Shown here: positions 44,357 to 54,162 of the stretch, piece after piece | Position numbering within the stretch: position 1 is the first letter of the stretch | How the letters are laid out: every line of letters begins with the position of its first letter | Made by a program: the position numbers and the translations under genes | The notes under the pieces: model-generated | Told to the model about the DNA's origin: nothing | The model's input: only the letters and a program-made list of their open reading frames with translations | Databases searched by the model: none | NCBI RefSeq assembly: GCF_900167335.1 | Contig: NZ_FUXI01000001.1 | Location: forward strand, 39,014-103,013 | Length of the DNA: 64,000 nt | Source of the DNA: Pilibacter termitis | GTDB taxonomy: Bacteria > Bacillota > Bacilli > Lactobacillales > Streptococcaceae | Reading direction: 5' to 3'

Positions 44357-46129
44357 CTATGCACCTCCCTTGCTGATGATTTCATGAATGGTTGTTTGAA
44401 TTTCTTGATGAATTTCTTCTAATTTAGACAATTCCGTTTCTGCTACATATTTACTTCTAGCAATTCTATCACGCAATTTTACAGTCCCTGTCATGATTTC
44501 TTTGAAATAAGCACCAACTTCGATTGCTTTTTCAGCTTCTGTTCCAAAGTAGAGAATGTTTTCCAACATTTTTTGCTGTTTATCCATAGAAGTATAAGTA
44601 TCCACGTCATCAAACGCATTTTGCTGTAAATAGTCCTCACGAATGGATTTTGCTACTTCTAACGTCAATTTGTCCTTATCAGAAAGCGAGTCAATTCCGA
44701 CCAGACGAACGATTTCATCTAGTTGTGCCTCTTTTTGCAAAAGTTCCATCGCACGTGTCACTTTGCTCGCCCATTCCACACCAAGCTGTCTGTCCAAGTA
44801 TTCGCCTACTTCCGTTGAATAAAGCGAATAACTTTGTAACCAGTTAATTGACGGGAAATGACGTTTTTGAGCAAGTAAACTATCCAATCCCCAAAAGACT
44901 TTTACTACACGTAGTGTGTTTTGGGTAACAGGTTCACTAATATCTCCACCACTCGGTGAAACGGCACTAATCGCAGTAATACTTCCTACACGCTCCTCGC
45001 CTCCAAGTGTTACCACTTTTCCTGCACGCTCATAATATTCTGCTAAACGACTCCCAAGATACGCTGGATACCCTTCGTCCCCCGGCATTTCTTCCAAACG
45101 ACCACTCATCTCACGAAGTGCCTCTGCCCAACGACTCGTAGAATCCGCCATAATCGCCACAGAATACCCCATATCACGAAAATACTCGGCAATCGTAATC
45201 CCTGTATAAATAGATGCCTCACGTGCTGCAACAGGCATATTACTCGTGTTTGCAATCAAAATCGTGCGTTCCATCAACGAATTATTCGTATTTGGATCAA
45301 TTAACTCTGGAAATTCATTCAAAACGTCCGTCATTTCATTTCCACGTTCCCCGCAACCAACGTAAACAACTAAATCTACGTTCGCCCATTTTGCGACTTG
45401 GTGTTGAACAACTGTTTTCCCTGCTCCGAACGGCCCCGGAACAGCTGCTGCTCCTCCTTTTGCAATTGGGAAAAATGTATCAATTACACGCTGACCTGTA
45501 ATCAACGGCTCTTGTGGCACTAACTTTTGTTTCACTGGACGTGCCTTTCTAACAGGCCATTTTTGGAGCATGGTAATTTCTTTTACTCCTTCTTCCGTTT
45601 GAATGGTTGCAACCATTTCATCAATTGTAAACTCGCCCGTTTCAATAGAAAGGATTTCCCCTTTTATTCCAAGTGGCACTAAAATTCTATGCTCAATCGC
45701 TTGAGTTTCTTGTACCACTCCTAAAATATCTCCTGCATCAACTGTTTCACCTACTGATTTTTTCGGCGTGAACAGCCATTTTTTCTCATGGTCTAATGGC
45801 GAAATTTTCACCCCACGACCTAAGAAACTACTTTTTGTTTGCTCAAAAAATACATCTAGTGGTCGCTCAATTCCGTCAAACATTTGACTAATAATCCCTG
45901 GTGCCAATTCAACGGACAAGGCTTCCCCTGTCGTCTCTACTTTTTCACCCGGTCCTATTCCACTTGTTTCCTCATATACCTGAATAGAGGCGGTACTTCC
46001 ACGCATTTCGATAATTTCACCGATAACGCCGACATCTCCCACATAGCAAATATCTTGAATACTTGCATGAGCCATGTTTTTCGCCTCTACCAACGGCCCA
46101 GAAACTTTTGTAATGATTCCTGTATTCAA
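44357..46129 (-). CDS. ntpA: V-type sodium ATPase catalytic subunit A
   Basis: A 590-residue catalytic subunit. The P-loop [13 protein letters not shown] lies at about 229-241, catalytic E in GCGERGNEM, and the family bulge domain at about 110-185. It hydrolyses ATP in the A3B3 head. I chose TTG 46129 ([14 protein letters not shown]), which aligns with the E. hirae N terminus and has AGGA 7 bp upstream. A further TTG at 46162 adds 11 basic residues but has no ribosome binding site. Confidence 0.95.
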   Translation of the reverse strand: MNTGIITKVSGPLVEAKNMAHASIQDICYVGDVGVIGEIIEMRGSTASIQVYEETSGIGPGEKVETTGEALSVELAPGIISQMFDGIERPLDVFFEQTKSSFLGRGVKISPLDHEKKWLFTPKKSVGETVDAGDILGVVQETQAIEHRILVPLGIKGEILSIETGEFTIDEMVATIQTEEGVKEITMLQKWPVRKARPVKQKLVPQEPLITGQRVIDTFFPIAKGGAAAVPGPFGAGKTVVQHQVAKWANVDLVVYVGCGERGNEMTDVLNEFPELIDPNTNNSLMERTILIANTSNMPVAAREASIYTGITIAEYFRDMGYSVAIMADSTSRWAEALREMSGRLEEMPGDEGYPAYLGSRLAEYYERAGKVVTLGGEERVGSITAISAVSPSGGDISEPVTQNTLRVVKVFWGLDSLLAQKRHFPSINWLQSYSLYSTEVGEYLDRQLGVEWASKVTRAMELLQKEAQLDEIVRLVGIDSLSDKDKLTLEVAKSIREDYLQQNAFDDVDTYTSMDKQQKMLENILYFGTEAEKAIEVGAYFKEIMTGTVKLRDRIARSKYVAETELSKLEEIHQEIQTTIHEIISKGGA

Positions 46130-46207
46130 TCGTTTTTCCTGCTTTCGTTTAGTCTCGTTCAAAAAGTAAATTTCTTCACTTTTTTAGCACTCAATTTTTC
46201 CCTTGTA

Positions 46208-46519
46208 CTACAATATATTTTGCCCAACTGCTCGCTCGACATTTTCCTGAATTTTGGCAAGCCCAATTCCTTGGCTCCCTTGAATGTTCGGAATTAAAAG
46301 AATCGCTGGTGTCATTTCTGTTTCTAATTTTTCAATGACATCACTTACACCAATTGCGACACTTTCCGTGATGAAAATAATACTCACATTTTTTTCCTGC
46401 AATTCTCGAATCAATTTGCGAACTTTTTCCTCTTTTGTTTCATAATAGACATCGAAATCAAACAGACGAAAGGGCAAAATGGAATCCTTATCGCCAATTA
46501 CTGCAATTTTTTGACTCAT
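46208..46519 (-). CDS. ntpG: V-type sodium ATPase subunit F-like (NtpG)
   Basis: A 103-residue central-stalk protein (V-ATPase subunit F; named NtpG in E. hirae). It shows the family start KIAVIGDKDSILPFRLFDFDVYY, central IIFITESVAIGV and C-terminal PNIQGSQGIGLAKIQENVERAVG. It binds subunit D. The start overlaps the ntpC stop by 4 bp (ATGA), implying coupled translation. Confidence 0.93.
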   Translation of the reverse strand: MSQKIAVIGDKDSILPFRLFDFDVYYETKEEKVRKLIRELQEKNVSIIFITESVAIGVSDVIEKLETEMTPAILLIPNIQGSQGIGLAKIQENVERAVGQNIL

Positions 46520-47502
46520 ATCCCTCTCATCCTTTCACGAATACTTTCAATTGGCAAAAAGCTCCTCATTCCTTTGACAACCAAACGAATGTTTTTTTGC
46601 TCAATTTCCTTTGCGTTCAAAAGTGCCAATAATGGCAGTGGACCAAACGCTACGGTTGAAGCATTCTGATAAATTCCTGTCAAATAATCATCCATTAACA
46701 CAGAAAATTGCTTTTTCCATAGCCCATCTTCTGACTCGGTTTGAATAAATTCTTTAAATGGTGTTTCCAAAACAAAGCGAGCAAATTCTCCAATTTCTTT
46801 TTGTGAAAGCATTACTAGCTCCTCTTTTGAAAACGTACCACCGTCCACTAATACGGAACGCATTAAGTTGACACCTTCTTGGTTGCGAATCGCACGCTCG
46901 ACAATTGACAAATTCATCAAATCGACAAAAGCAATTACTTCTCTCATCAGTTCTTTCGAGCCACTTTTTTTCGCCACTTCAAGCTGCATAGAGAAAAAAT
47001 GACGGTCGAGCAATAAATCAATTCCTCTTGGTTGCTGCTCTTTCTCCATATAATCATTGACTTCCTGAATGGCACTCATAAATTCTGGTTCTAGTACAGA
47101 AGAAGTCCCTGTATTGACTGCACGTGTGATTTCGCTATATGGATAACTTCCGTCTGGTGTAGCAAATGCTTCATAATCTACACCTGTCACTTTTGATTTC
47201 ATCGCCAATTTGATGTTGTGAAACGTAAGGCGTTGTGTGTAAATCGAAAGCACCCATTTATCTGGAGCAAGAGCGTACAAATCCTCAAAAAGTTCACCAA
47301 TGTCTTGCATTAAATACCGGTCAATATTTTCGATAAAATCCGCCTCTCGTGCAAACGGAGCGTAGTGAGTAGAGGCAAGTACCTCACGCAATTCTTCTAA
47401 AGAATCCGCTTGGAGCATTCGTTCAAACACTTCTTTGCTCAAAAGTTCCAACTCTCTCATGCGAACAATCGTATTCACCTGACTGTATGCTAAATCATTC
47501 AT
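46516..47502 (-). CDS. ntpC: V-type sodium ATPase subunit C (d-type)
   Basis: A 328-residue subunit linking the rotor shaft to the membrane ring (V-ATPase C/d family). N-terminal YSQVNTIVRMRELELLSKE and three repeated helical lobes are typical, with IERIDRYL-like segments. It lies between ntpE and ntpG in the canonical operon order. Confidence 0.92.
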   Translation of the reverse strand: MNDLAYSQVNTIVRMRELELLSKEVFERMLQADSLEELREVLASTHYAPFAREADFIENIDRYLMQDIGELFEDLYALAPDKWVLSIYTQRLTFHNIKLAMKSKVTGVDYEAFATPDGSYPYSEITRAVNTGTSSVLEPEFMSAIQEVNDYMEKEQQPRGIDLLLDRHFFSMQLEVAKKSGSKELMREVIAFVDLMNLSIVERAIRNQEGVNLMRSVLVDGGTFSKEELVMLSQKEIGEFARFVLETPFKEFIQTESEDGLWKKQFSVLMDDYLTGIYQNASTVAFGPLPLLALLNAKEIEQKNIRLVVKGMRSFLPIESIRERMRGI

Positions 47503-47540
47503 TTTCTGTCACCTCATTTCTACAAATATTCTTCTTGATT

Positions 47541-48131
47541 TCATTCTTGGAAAAGTCGCTGTGAAATGACTGACAACTCTTTTTCCTTGACTTCACGTAG
47601 TAGCGAGGCAAAAAGAAAATTATACTCAATTCCATCTTTTCGTATCACAAATCCTGCTTCTTTCGGATAACTTTCCTTGCTGAAAACAAACATTCCTTGA
47701 TGTGCTTGATTCCATTCTGTCAATTTGTTTTCAGAAAATTTTCCGATAGATTTTTCCCCAAAAACAAGTTCTGCTTGCCCGAGTTCTTTGACATTTTCAA
47801 GTGCATGAAAAACCAACTCTTGAAATTCTTCTTCACTTATTTTTTCCAATTCTTCGCCAGAAAGTGAGAAAATTTCTTCCAATGCCACTTGTTTTTCACC
47901 AAGAAGAGCTTGGCGTTCTTCCAATTGCAAACGTTGAATTTGTTGTTTTTTCATTTGCGACAACTCCAGTTTGCGTTTTTCTTGCACTTTTTCTAACTGT
48001 AAAAGTGCTTGTTCACGCTCACGATTGAGTTTTTCTTGTGCCGCTTGAGTTTCTTCATCAATGCGTTTATCTATTTCTTCTTTTTGTTTCGTGGCAATCG
48101 CATTTGCCATCGTTTCTAATGTATCATTCAT
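47541..48131 (-). CDS. ntpE: V-type sodium ATPase subunit E (peripheral stalk)
   Basis: A 196-residue peripheral-stalk subunit. The first half (about 10-95) is a long charged coiled coil rich in Glu, Gln and Lys, followed by a small globular C-terminal domain. It pairs with the NtpF product to brace the head. It starts 4 bp after the ntpK stop, with AAAGGATAAGACT before ATG 48131. Sequence divergence is normal for this subunit; the order in the operon makes the call firm. Confidence 0.92.
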   Translation of the reverse strand: MNDTLETMANAIATKQKEEIDKRIDEETQAAQEKLNREREQALLQLEKVQEKRKLELSQMKKQQIQRLQLEERQALLGEKQVALEEIFSLSGEELEKISEEEFQELVFHALENVKELGQAELVFGEKSIGKFSENKLTEWNQAHQGMFVFSKESYPKEAGFVIRKDGIEYNFLFASLLREVKEKELSVISQRLFQE

Positions 48132-48135
48132 AGTC

Positions 48136-48612
48136 TTATCCTTTCACGTTGAACACTAAAAGGAAAGAGATAACGAAACCTAAAATTGCATACGTTTCAA
48201 CCATTGCCGCATAAATAATCCCTTTCGTTGCTTGCTCAGGTCGTTTTGCAAGAATTTGAATACCAGCTGCTGCAACACGTCCTTGTGCTACACCTGAAGT
48301 AAGTCCTGTAAAGGCAATTGGCAGTGCCGCACCAAGAAACGCAAGACCATTTTCAAGTGGCATACTTGCATTGACATTGATGAAAATCATAAAGGCGATT
48401 ACGAAACCGTAAAGTCCTTGCGTACCCGGTAAAAGTTGGAAAATCAGTGCTTGACCAAATTTTTCTGGTTGCTCTGTGGTAAGTGCTGCTACTGCCTCAC
48501 CTGCGATTCCGACACCTTTTGCTGAACCCATTCCTGAAAAAATTGTGGCTACTGCCATTGCGAAAAATGATAAAACCATTCCACCGTTGTGTGTTGTTAA
48601 ATATTCAAACAT
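48136..48612 (-). CDS. ntpK: V-type sodium ATPase ring subunit K (proteolipid)
   Basis: A 158-residue proteolipid with four transmembrane helices, built as two fused hairpins. Residues that bind Na+ in E. hirae NtpK are all found at the same numbers: L61, T64 and Q65 in LLPGTQG, Q110 in GVAQG, and E139 in MVETYAIL. The ring probably moves Na+ rather than H+. It lies between ntpI and ntpE. Confidence 0.97.
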   Translation of the reverse strand: MFEYLTTHNGGMVLSFFAMAVATIFSGMGSAKGVGIAGEAVAALTTEQPEKFGQALIFQLLPGTQGLYGFVIAFMIFINVNASMPLENGLAFLGAALPIAFTGLTSGVAQGRVAAAGIQILAKRPEQATKGIIYAAMVETYAILGFVISFLLVFNVKG

Positions 48613-48652
48613 TGCTTTGTAATCCTCCGTTTTTTTAATTGTATTGTGTTTT

Positions 48653-50662
48653 TTATTTTTCTTTTTGTGAAATATTCACGTGTTTTTCTTTCGGTTTGAG
48701 TGGACTGAATGCTCTGCCGCCACCATTATAAAATTTACCGAAAAACTCTACATATTGGAGCCTTGCACTATGCACGTAAGCACTCAAATAGGAAAGGAAT
48801 AAATTGAGTGATTGTAGTAAAATCAACAATAAAATCCCAATGGTAAACCGCATAACTGGGGGCATAAAGCCTACAAGCAAGTTAAATGCTGCAGCGATAC
48901 TCCCACCTGAAATTCCAAGTGCCATAAGACGAGTATAACTCACCAAATCACCGATATATCCTGAAATTCCATATAAATTGTAAAGTCCTGTTGCAAATCC
49001 TGTCACTTTGTTTTTCGTTTTCAACATTGGGACAAGCAAAATGGAGAACGCTGATACTCCTGCAAGAACCGCACCAATCGTTACCAAAATTGGAAGATGA
49101 AGTGCTACTGCACCAAGCACTGCAAGAACGGCACCAATCAAAATCCCTTGCCAAGCAAATCCGTCAGCCACGCTTTGCAAATAATCCTTTTTGCGAATGT
49201 GCAAGGCACTCGATAAGGCTAAACCAGTCAAAATTTGGATAAACCCGAGTGCAAGTGAAACAATCAAAATCGTATTGACATCTTCCGTTGTCGAAATAAT
49301 TGGAAACGGCAAGGAAATGCCAAAGAGCGACTTAGGCAGTGCAGCTCCGAAAAATGAGCTGTATATGAATCCCCAAAGAATCGTCGGAATGGCAACAATT
49401 TGGAAAAAGTCGATGAATTGTTTCATTCCACGAGGGAAAACCATCACTTTCTTGGCAATCATCGTTGCCAAAAATAATACCAATCCATACCCAATATCTG
49501 CTACCATCATGCCAAAGAAAACAAAATAGAAAGGCATCATAAATGGTGTAGGATCAATTTCATCATATTTCGGCAAAGCGTACATTTCTGTCAGCTTTTC
49601 AAACGGTCGAACAAATCGTCCGTTTTTCAACAAAACAGGAATTTTCTCAATTTCTTTTGGCAATTCATCAAACACTTCAATCCACACTCGTTTCGCTTTG
49701 ACAAGTGGATCAAGTTGTGTGTAAAATGCCTCTTGTTTCTCAAGCGGCAAGAAACCTTCCATATACGTCACATGCCCTGTCGTCAACATCATTGTTTCTG
49801 CCTCAATACGTGCAACTTTGGCGAGCAACAATTCCTCATATTTGAACAAATCAGGTAGTGCTTTTGCATATTGATGTACTTGTTTGTATAACTCTTGCAA
49901 TTCGTTTGATCTATCCAATCGTGTGCGTTCTAATATTTCATAAACCAGCGTTGGCACTCCGTCTTCCTTGTAAGAAAACTCCTGCACACCAACTTGTTGT
50001 AAAATCTCTTTTGCCACACTCTCCTCTTCTTTCAACGTGAAAAGAACAAAAGAATTTTCTTGTTTCCCTAGGCGAATGACTTCTAACTCGTAGTGAGAAA
50101 GCTTTGTTGACAAAGATTGTTGCATTTCATCAAAAAGCATAGCGTCCACAGTTGCAACATTTGCATTGACGTATTGGAGTGTTTTTGCTTTTTTCGGGTC
50201 AATGTCAAGTGTTCGCCATACACCAATCGTGTTTTCTTTTTCTTGCAATTCGTCACATTCTTGCTCAAGCCTTTGCCGTTTCTGCTCCAAAGTTGCTATC
50301 TCTTCTAGCAATTGGTGAATTTCGTTCAAATTGACCTGTGCCTCTAATTCTGCAAGCGACAAAGACACTCGTTTTAAGCCTACCTCTTTACTTTTCAGCT
50401 TACCGTTTCGCTGAATAAACGTAATCGCCGTCTGTACGCTAGAGAGTTTTTCTTCGACCTCATTCATCTTGTCCTCTAAAATCTCAAGCGAATTGACTTG
50501 TAATTCCTCATCAAAATATCGCTCGAAAATCGGAGCAAATTCTTCCTCTTGCTTGCTATCAATAATCTCAACAGCTTGAAGTTCTTGCAGAAGTTTGGTC
50601 AAATGTGGCAAATCCTCTTCTCTTGCGACAAGCGAAAGTTTTTGCATCTTACTAATTGCCAT
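48653..50662 (-). CDS. ntpI: V-type sodium ATPase subunit I (membrane stator)
   Basis: A 669-residue subunit a/I homologue. The soluble N-terminal half (1-370) is rich in coiled coil. The C-terminal half has about eight membrane segments, starting at MMPFYFVFFGMMVADIGYGLVLF. The ion-path helix contains the essential arginine in LVSYTRLMALGISGG (about residue 573). It overlaps ntpF by 11 bp. Confidence 0.95.
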   Translation of the reverse strand: MAISKMQKLSLVAREEDLPHLTKLLQELQAVEIIDSKQEEEFAPIFERYFDEELQVNSLEILEDKMNEVEEKLSSVQTAITFIQRNGKLKSKEVGLKRVSLSLAELEAQVNLNEIHQLLEEIATLEQKRQRLEQECDELQEKENTIGVWRTLDIDPKKAKTLQYVNANVATVDAMLFDEMQQSLSTKLSHYELEVIRLGKQENSFVLFTLKEEESVAKEILQQVGVQEFSYKEDGVPTLVYEILERTRLDRSNELQELYKQVHQYAKALPDLFKYEELLLAKVARIEAETMMLTTGHVTYMEGFLPLEKQEAFYTQLDPLVKAKRVWIEVFDELPKEIEKIPVLLKNGRFVRPFEKLTEMYALPKYDEIDPTPFMMPFYFVFFGMMVADIGYGLVLFLATMIAKKVMVFPRGMKQFIDFFQIVAIPTILWGFIYSSFFGAALPKSLFGISLPFPIISTTEDVNTILIVSLALGFIQILTGLALSSALHIRKKDYLQSVADGFAWQGILIGAVLAVLGAVALHLPILVTIGAVLAGVSAFSILLVPMLKTKNKVTGFATGLYNLYGISGYIGDLVSYTRLMALGISGGSIAAAFNLLVGFMPPVMRFTIGILLLILLQSLNLFLSYLSAYVHSARLQYVEFFGKFYNGGGRAFSPLKPKEKHVNISQKEK

Positions 50663-50975
50663 AGAATTCTTTCACCCTCTTTATAATCAGCTGAATCGTT
50701 GCCTCTTTGTTTTGCGAAAGTCGCTCGCTCAGCTTTTCTTTTTCTGCACTTTGCTTCGTTATAATTTTCTGACGTAGTGCTGAAATTTCTTGTGCTATTT
50801 GCTCTTTTTCCCGCTCGTATTCTTCATTTAATCGAGCTTTTTCATCGTCAATTTCTCGAAGTAAATCCTCTCGTGCTTTTGTCAAAACCTTTTCAGCATT
50901 TGCTTGTTTTTCCGCTTCATATTGCTGTAAATTTTCTTCTACCGAGCGAAATTTTTCCAATGCTTGATATGCCAT
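50652..50975 (-). CDS. ntpF: V-type sodium ATPase subunit NtpF (peripheral-stalk G/H type)
   Basis: A 107-residue, almost wholly helical, charged coiled-coil protein, the partner of NtpE in the peripheral stalk. I chose ATG 50975 (MAYQALEKF) because GAGGTGAGG lies just upstream. The open frame extends to 51152, but the extra 59 residues are not family-like and span the leader hairpin. It is the first gene of ntpFIKECGABD. Confidence 0.9.
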   Translation of the reverse strand: MAYQALEKFRSVEENLQQYEAEKQANAEKVLTKAREDLLREIDDEKARLNEEYEREKEQIAQEISALRQKIITKQSAEKEKLSERLSQNKEATIQLIIKRVKEFYGN

Positions 50976-51035
50976 TTCCTCACCTCGTTTTCTTGTTTTA
51001 AAGATACTTTTAAAGAAAAAGCGTACACTCCAGTC

Positions 51036-51063
51036 TTGTTTTATCCGCCCAGATAAAACCAGC
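51036..51063 (-). promoter_or_regulatory. Hairpin in the ntp operon leader
   Basis: GTTTTATC/GATAAAAC with loop CGCCCA (on the plus strand) lies about 60 bp upstream of ntpF. No T run follows, so it is not a terminator. It may stabilise or control the operon mRNA. Confidence 0.4.
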
Positions 51064-51220
51064 CTTGAAGCATACGCCCAACCGTAAAAAATATTGATTT
51101 CACTATATAGCCTCTCCCATTTTTTGAGTTCTGTATAGTTCACATTTACCATTATAACAGAATAAATTTTTTTTGGGAGAGTCGCTAGTAGTTTTTTTCG
51201 ATTACACTACCTTTAACGTA

Positions 51221-52504
51221 TTATTTCCCGAACATTAAGTTTGGTAAAAGCAGTACCAAATCTTTGGCAAACACACAGATAAGCACGACGACGACTACTG
51301 CGAAAATAAACGGTACGGTTTCTTTTGCTACTGCCTCAGGTTTCGTCTCCATAATACTCGAGACGGTGTAAAGGGCGATTCCAACAGGTGGCGTAATAAT
51401 TCCCATGGTAACAATGGTCATCATGATAAGTCCAAATTGAACAGGATCTACTCCTAAATTCACCACAATCGGTAAAAGAATTGGTGTAAGCAAAAGCGTT
51501 ACAACTGTTGATTCTACAAACATTCCACAAACAATCAACAAGCCAATAATGACAACAAGCAAGATATATTTGTTATCCGTCAAACCTACCAAGAATCCCG
51601 CTGCTTTTTGCGGAATACTATCATAGACAATTCCATAACCAAAAATTCCAGAAAGTGAGATTAAGAACATGATAACCCCAACGTCACGAGCACTGTCTTT
51701 CAACGTTTTTAGGAATTTTGACCAAGTCAATTCTTTGTAAATGAATACCCCTACAAAAATTGCATACATTGCCGCAAACGCACCAGACTCACTTGGTGTA
51801 AAGAAACCAAAACGAATCCCTACAATCAAGATAAACGGGAAAATCAATGCCCAAATACTATCTATACCAGCTTTTACGATTTCTTTTGGCTTAGCAACTG
51901 CCGTGCGATCTGGCACATAGCCTCTTTTCTTCGCTGTAAATCGAACGGTAATCATCAAGGCAATCATCATCAAAATACCCGGTAAAATTCCCGCCGCAAA
52001 TAGTCGCCCGATAGATACACCTCCAACTGTTCCATAAATAATCAAGCCCATACTTGGTGGAATCGTCGCTGTAATCAGTGAAGAAACACCGTTTACCGCA
52101 CCTGCATATCCACGACTGTACCCTTGCTTAATCATGTCTGGTCCCAATACTCTTGACTGCATTGCCGCATCTGCATTGGCTGAACCAGATACTCCCCCCA
52201 TTAAAGTGGAAAGTACACAAGATACTTGTGCTAAATGACCATACATATGCCCTGTCAAGACATTGGATAGTTCAATTAATTTTTTCGTGATTCCCGTATT
52301 GTTCATCAAATTCCCTGCGAAAATGAACAGAGGAACTGCCAACATAGTAAAACTTTGCGTTGAGGCAACAACTTTTTGTGTCGCAATCGCAAGAGGAACA
52401 TCAGGTACCGATAGAAAATAAAGCGTTCCTGCAATCCCAATGGAAAACGCAACTGGCATTCCGAGTAATAGTAAACAAATTAACGCAATTAATACTAAGC
52501 CCAT
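51221..52504 (-). CDS. dctM: TRAP transporter large permease (DctM)
   Basis: A 427-residue membrane protein with about 12 hydrophobic segments of the DctM family. Conserved stretches are FTMLAVPLFIFAGNLMNNTGI, GGVSGSANADAAM and ITATIPPSMGLIIYG, with MTIVTMGIITPPVGIALYTVSSI near the end. It uses an ion gradient to import an acid. Third gene of dctP-dctQ-dctM, with the DctQ stop overlapping its start. No uxu gene follows; the set lies downstream of uxuB-uxuA-uxaC on the same strand, so a hexuronate is the likely substrate. Confidence 0.92.
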   Translation of the reverse strand: MGLVLIALICLLLLGMPVAFSIGIAGTLYFLSVPDVPLAIATQKVVASTQSFTMLAVPLFIFAGNLMNNTGITKKLIELSNVLTGHMYGHLAQVSCVLSTLMGGVSGSANADAAMQSRVLGPDMIKQGYSRGYAGAVNGVSSLITATIPPSMGLIIYGTVGGVSIGRLFAAGILPGILMMIALMITVRFTAKKRGYVPDRTAVAKPKEIVKAGIDSIWALIFPFILIVGIRFGFFTPSESGAFAAMYAIFVGVFIYKELTWSKFLKTLKDSARDVGVIMFLISLSGIFGYGIVYDSIPQKAAGFLVGLTDNKYILLVVIIGLLIVCGMFVESTVVTLLLTPILLPIVVNLGVDPVQFGLIMMTIVTMGIITPPVGIALYTVSSIMETKPEAVAKETVPFIFAVVVVVLICVFAKDLVLLLPNLMFGK

Positions 52505-52995
52505 TAAAACTCTCCTCCTAACACTTCCGCTTTTTTATGATGCACAATTCGGTTGTATAATTTGATCAATATCGTCGAAATCAACAAGACTGAACCGACT
52601 GGACAGCTGACGACCGCCCAATTGTAGCTAATACCCAAAGTAGAAAACATTCTATCTGAGTTTGCTTGCATAATTGGAAAGGCATTGACTGCTAAAATTC
52701 CTAAAAAGACCAAAATCATCGCATACCACAAGTAGTAGAAAAAACTTTGAATGGCTTTCGGGAAATATCTTGTAATCATATCTACCGATACGAAGTCCGC
52801 TTCACGCAAAGCTAAGTCTGCACCAAGGAAAATTACCCAAGGGAAAAGTAACAACGCTACATCTTGTCCCCAGTTAATCGGCATTTTGATTGTCCGCATA
52901 ATCGCCTGAATAAAGATGAGAAACGTAATGCCCGCCAACGCAAAGGCGACAAACAATTCTTCGATTTTCGTTAGAATTTCACCTATTTTTTTCAT
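52504..52995 (-). CDS. dctQ: TRAP transporter small permease (DctQ)
   Basis: A 163-residue protein with four membrane helices. The DctQ motif MPINWGQDVALLLFPWVIFLGADLALRE is visible at about 41-68. It forms the permease with DctM. ATG 52995 follows AGGTGGAAAC; the reading to 53031 overlaps dctP and lacks a site. Confidence 0.9.
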   Translation of the reverse strand: MKKIGEILTKIEELFVAFALAGITFLIFIQAIMRTIKMPINWGQDVALLLFPWVIFLGADLALREADFVSVDMITRYFPKAIQSFFYYLWYAMILVFLGILAVNAFPIMQANSDRMFSTLGISYNWAVVSCPVGSVLLISTILIKLYNRIVHHKKAEVLGGEF

Positions 52996-53003
52996 GTTTC
53001 CAC

Positions 53004-54002
53004 CTACTGTCCCTTTCCAATTTCTGACCATATTTGTTTTCGTAAATCTTCAAATCCTAACTCTTTATAGGATTCCTCGCTTGCCTTTTTGAATGCCTCT
53101 ACATCAGGTGTAATAATTTCAACTTTTTCTTTTTTCATCAAGTCTTCATATTCTAATTGCTTAGACTCAACATATTTGGCATTGTCTGCTGCTGTTGCTT
53201 TACATTCTTCAATGAGAATTTCTTGGAACTCTTTTGGTAAAGTTTTAATCCATTTTTCTCCGCAAATAATTCCATTTAGTAGTTGAAAATGACCTGTTTT
53301 GTTGACGTATCGAGCAACTTCAAACATTCGAGAAGTGTAAATTGCAGTGTATTGTGCCTCTGCTCCGTCTGCTGCTTTTGATTGAATCCCGTTGTACGTT
53401 TCAGACCAAGGCATATTGATTGGCGTTCCACCCATTTTTGAAACAGATACACTCCATGTTGGTGCCGACGGCGTTCTAATCCGTTCACTCTTCAAGTCTT
53501 TTGGTTCCTTGATTGGTTTATTGGTCAAATAATGTCTTGGTCCGTCATACCAATTGAAAGCAATCGGATAAATACCTGCTTTTTTCGTCAATTCTTTTTC
53601 AAAACCTTTAAACGTTGTCGTTTCCGTGATTTTTCTCATATCGTCATAATTATCTCCGATATAAGGCATTCCGACAATTCCAATATCGTGAACATAGTCA
53701 CTCATACGACCACCGTCTGTTAAAATTGCCACATTCACACCAAGCATTGCTTGCTCGATAATGTCTTCATCTGTTCCTAATTGACCAGAAGGAAGAATTT
53801 CGATTTTTAAACGACTGTCTGTTTTGTCCGCTACTCGCTTAGACCACTCTTTTAATCCTTCGACAATCGGGTGAGTTTCATTCAATTGTGTGGACATTTT
53901 CAAAGTATAAACTCGACTCGCATCTGCTTTATCCTTTGAAGCACCACAACCTGAAACCACTAACAACATAAGCGTTACAATTGTTAAATAAAATTTCTTC
54001 AT
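53004..54002 (-). CDS. dctP: TRAP transporter solute-binding lipoprotein (DctP)
   Basis: A 332-residue DctP-family binding protein. The lipobox LVVSGC at about 14-19 predicts a lipoprotein anchored at the outer face of the membrane. Conserved features are LNETHPIVEGLKEW, GQLGTDEDIIEQAMLG and the ligand-binding arginine in SERIRTPSAP. ATG 54002 follows GGAGAAAACTT. It sits between uxaC and dctQ, supporting glucuronate, galacturonate or a related acid as ligand. Confidence 0.9.
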   Translation of the reverse strand: MKKFYLTIVTLMLLVVSGCGASKDKADASRVYTLKMSTQLNETHPIVEGLKEWSKRVADKTDSRLKIEILPSGQLGTDEDIIEQAMLGVNVAILTDGGRMSDYVHDIGIVGMPYIGDNYDDMRKITETTTFKGFEKELTKKAGIYPIAFNWYDGPRHYLTNKPIKEPKDLKSERIRTPSAPTWSVSVSKMGGTPINMPWSETYNGIQSKAADGAEAQYTAIYTSRMFEVARYVNKTGHFQLLNGIICGEKWIKTLPKEFQEILIEECKATAADNAKYVESKQLEYEDLMKKEKVEIITPDVEAFKKASEESYKELGFEDLRKQIWSEIGKGQ

Positions 54003-54095
54003 AAGTTTTCTCCATTTTTCACAAATGATTTTACACGAAGGCATTTCGTATAAAATAAATATTGAATTTCCCTATTTTTTCACAAACATTTTTAT

Positions 54096-54138
54096 GGTTC
54101 TCTCTAAAAACTCACTTACAGAATTTTTAGAGAGCACC
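54096..54138 (-). terminator. Terminator-like short MITE-family element after uxaC (copy C)
   Basis: GGTTCTCTCTAAAAACTC and GAATTTTTAGAGAGCACC form a hairpin of about 17 bp with a 7-nt loop. The ends resemble the MITE ends near sodA. It lies between uxaC and dctP and could reduce read-through. Confidence 0.6.
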
Positions 54139-54162
54139 TACACGAAAAGAACATTGGGAACC

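Noticed and set aside
46130-46162. 11-residue basic extension of NtpA
   Set aside because: No ribosome binding site before TTG 46162, whereas TTG 46129 aligns with the E. hirae N terminus.
50976-51152. 59-codon N-terminal extension of NtpF
   Set aside because: Not family-like, spans the leader hairpin, and GAGGTGAGG marks ATG 50975.
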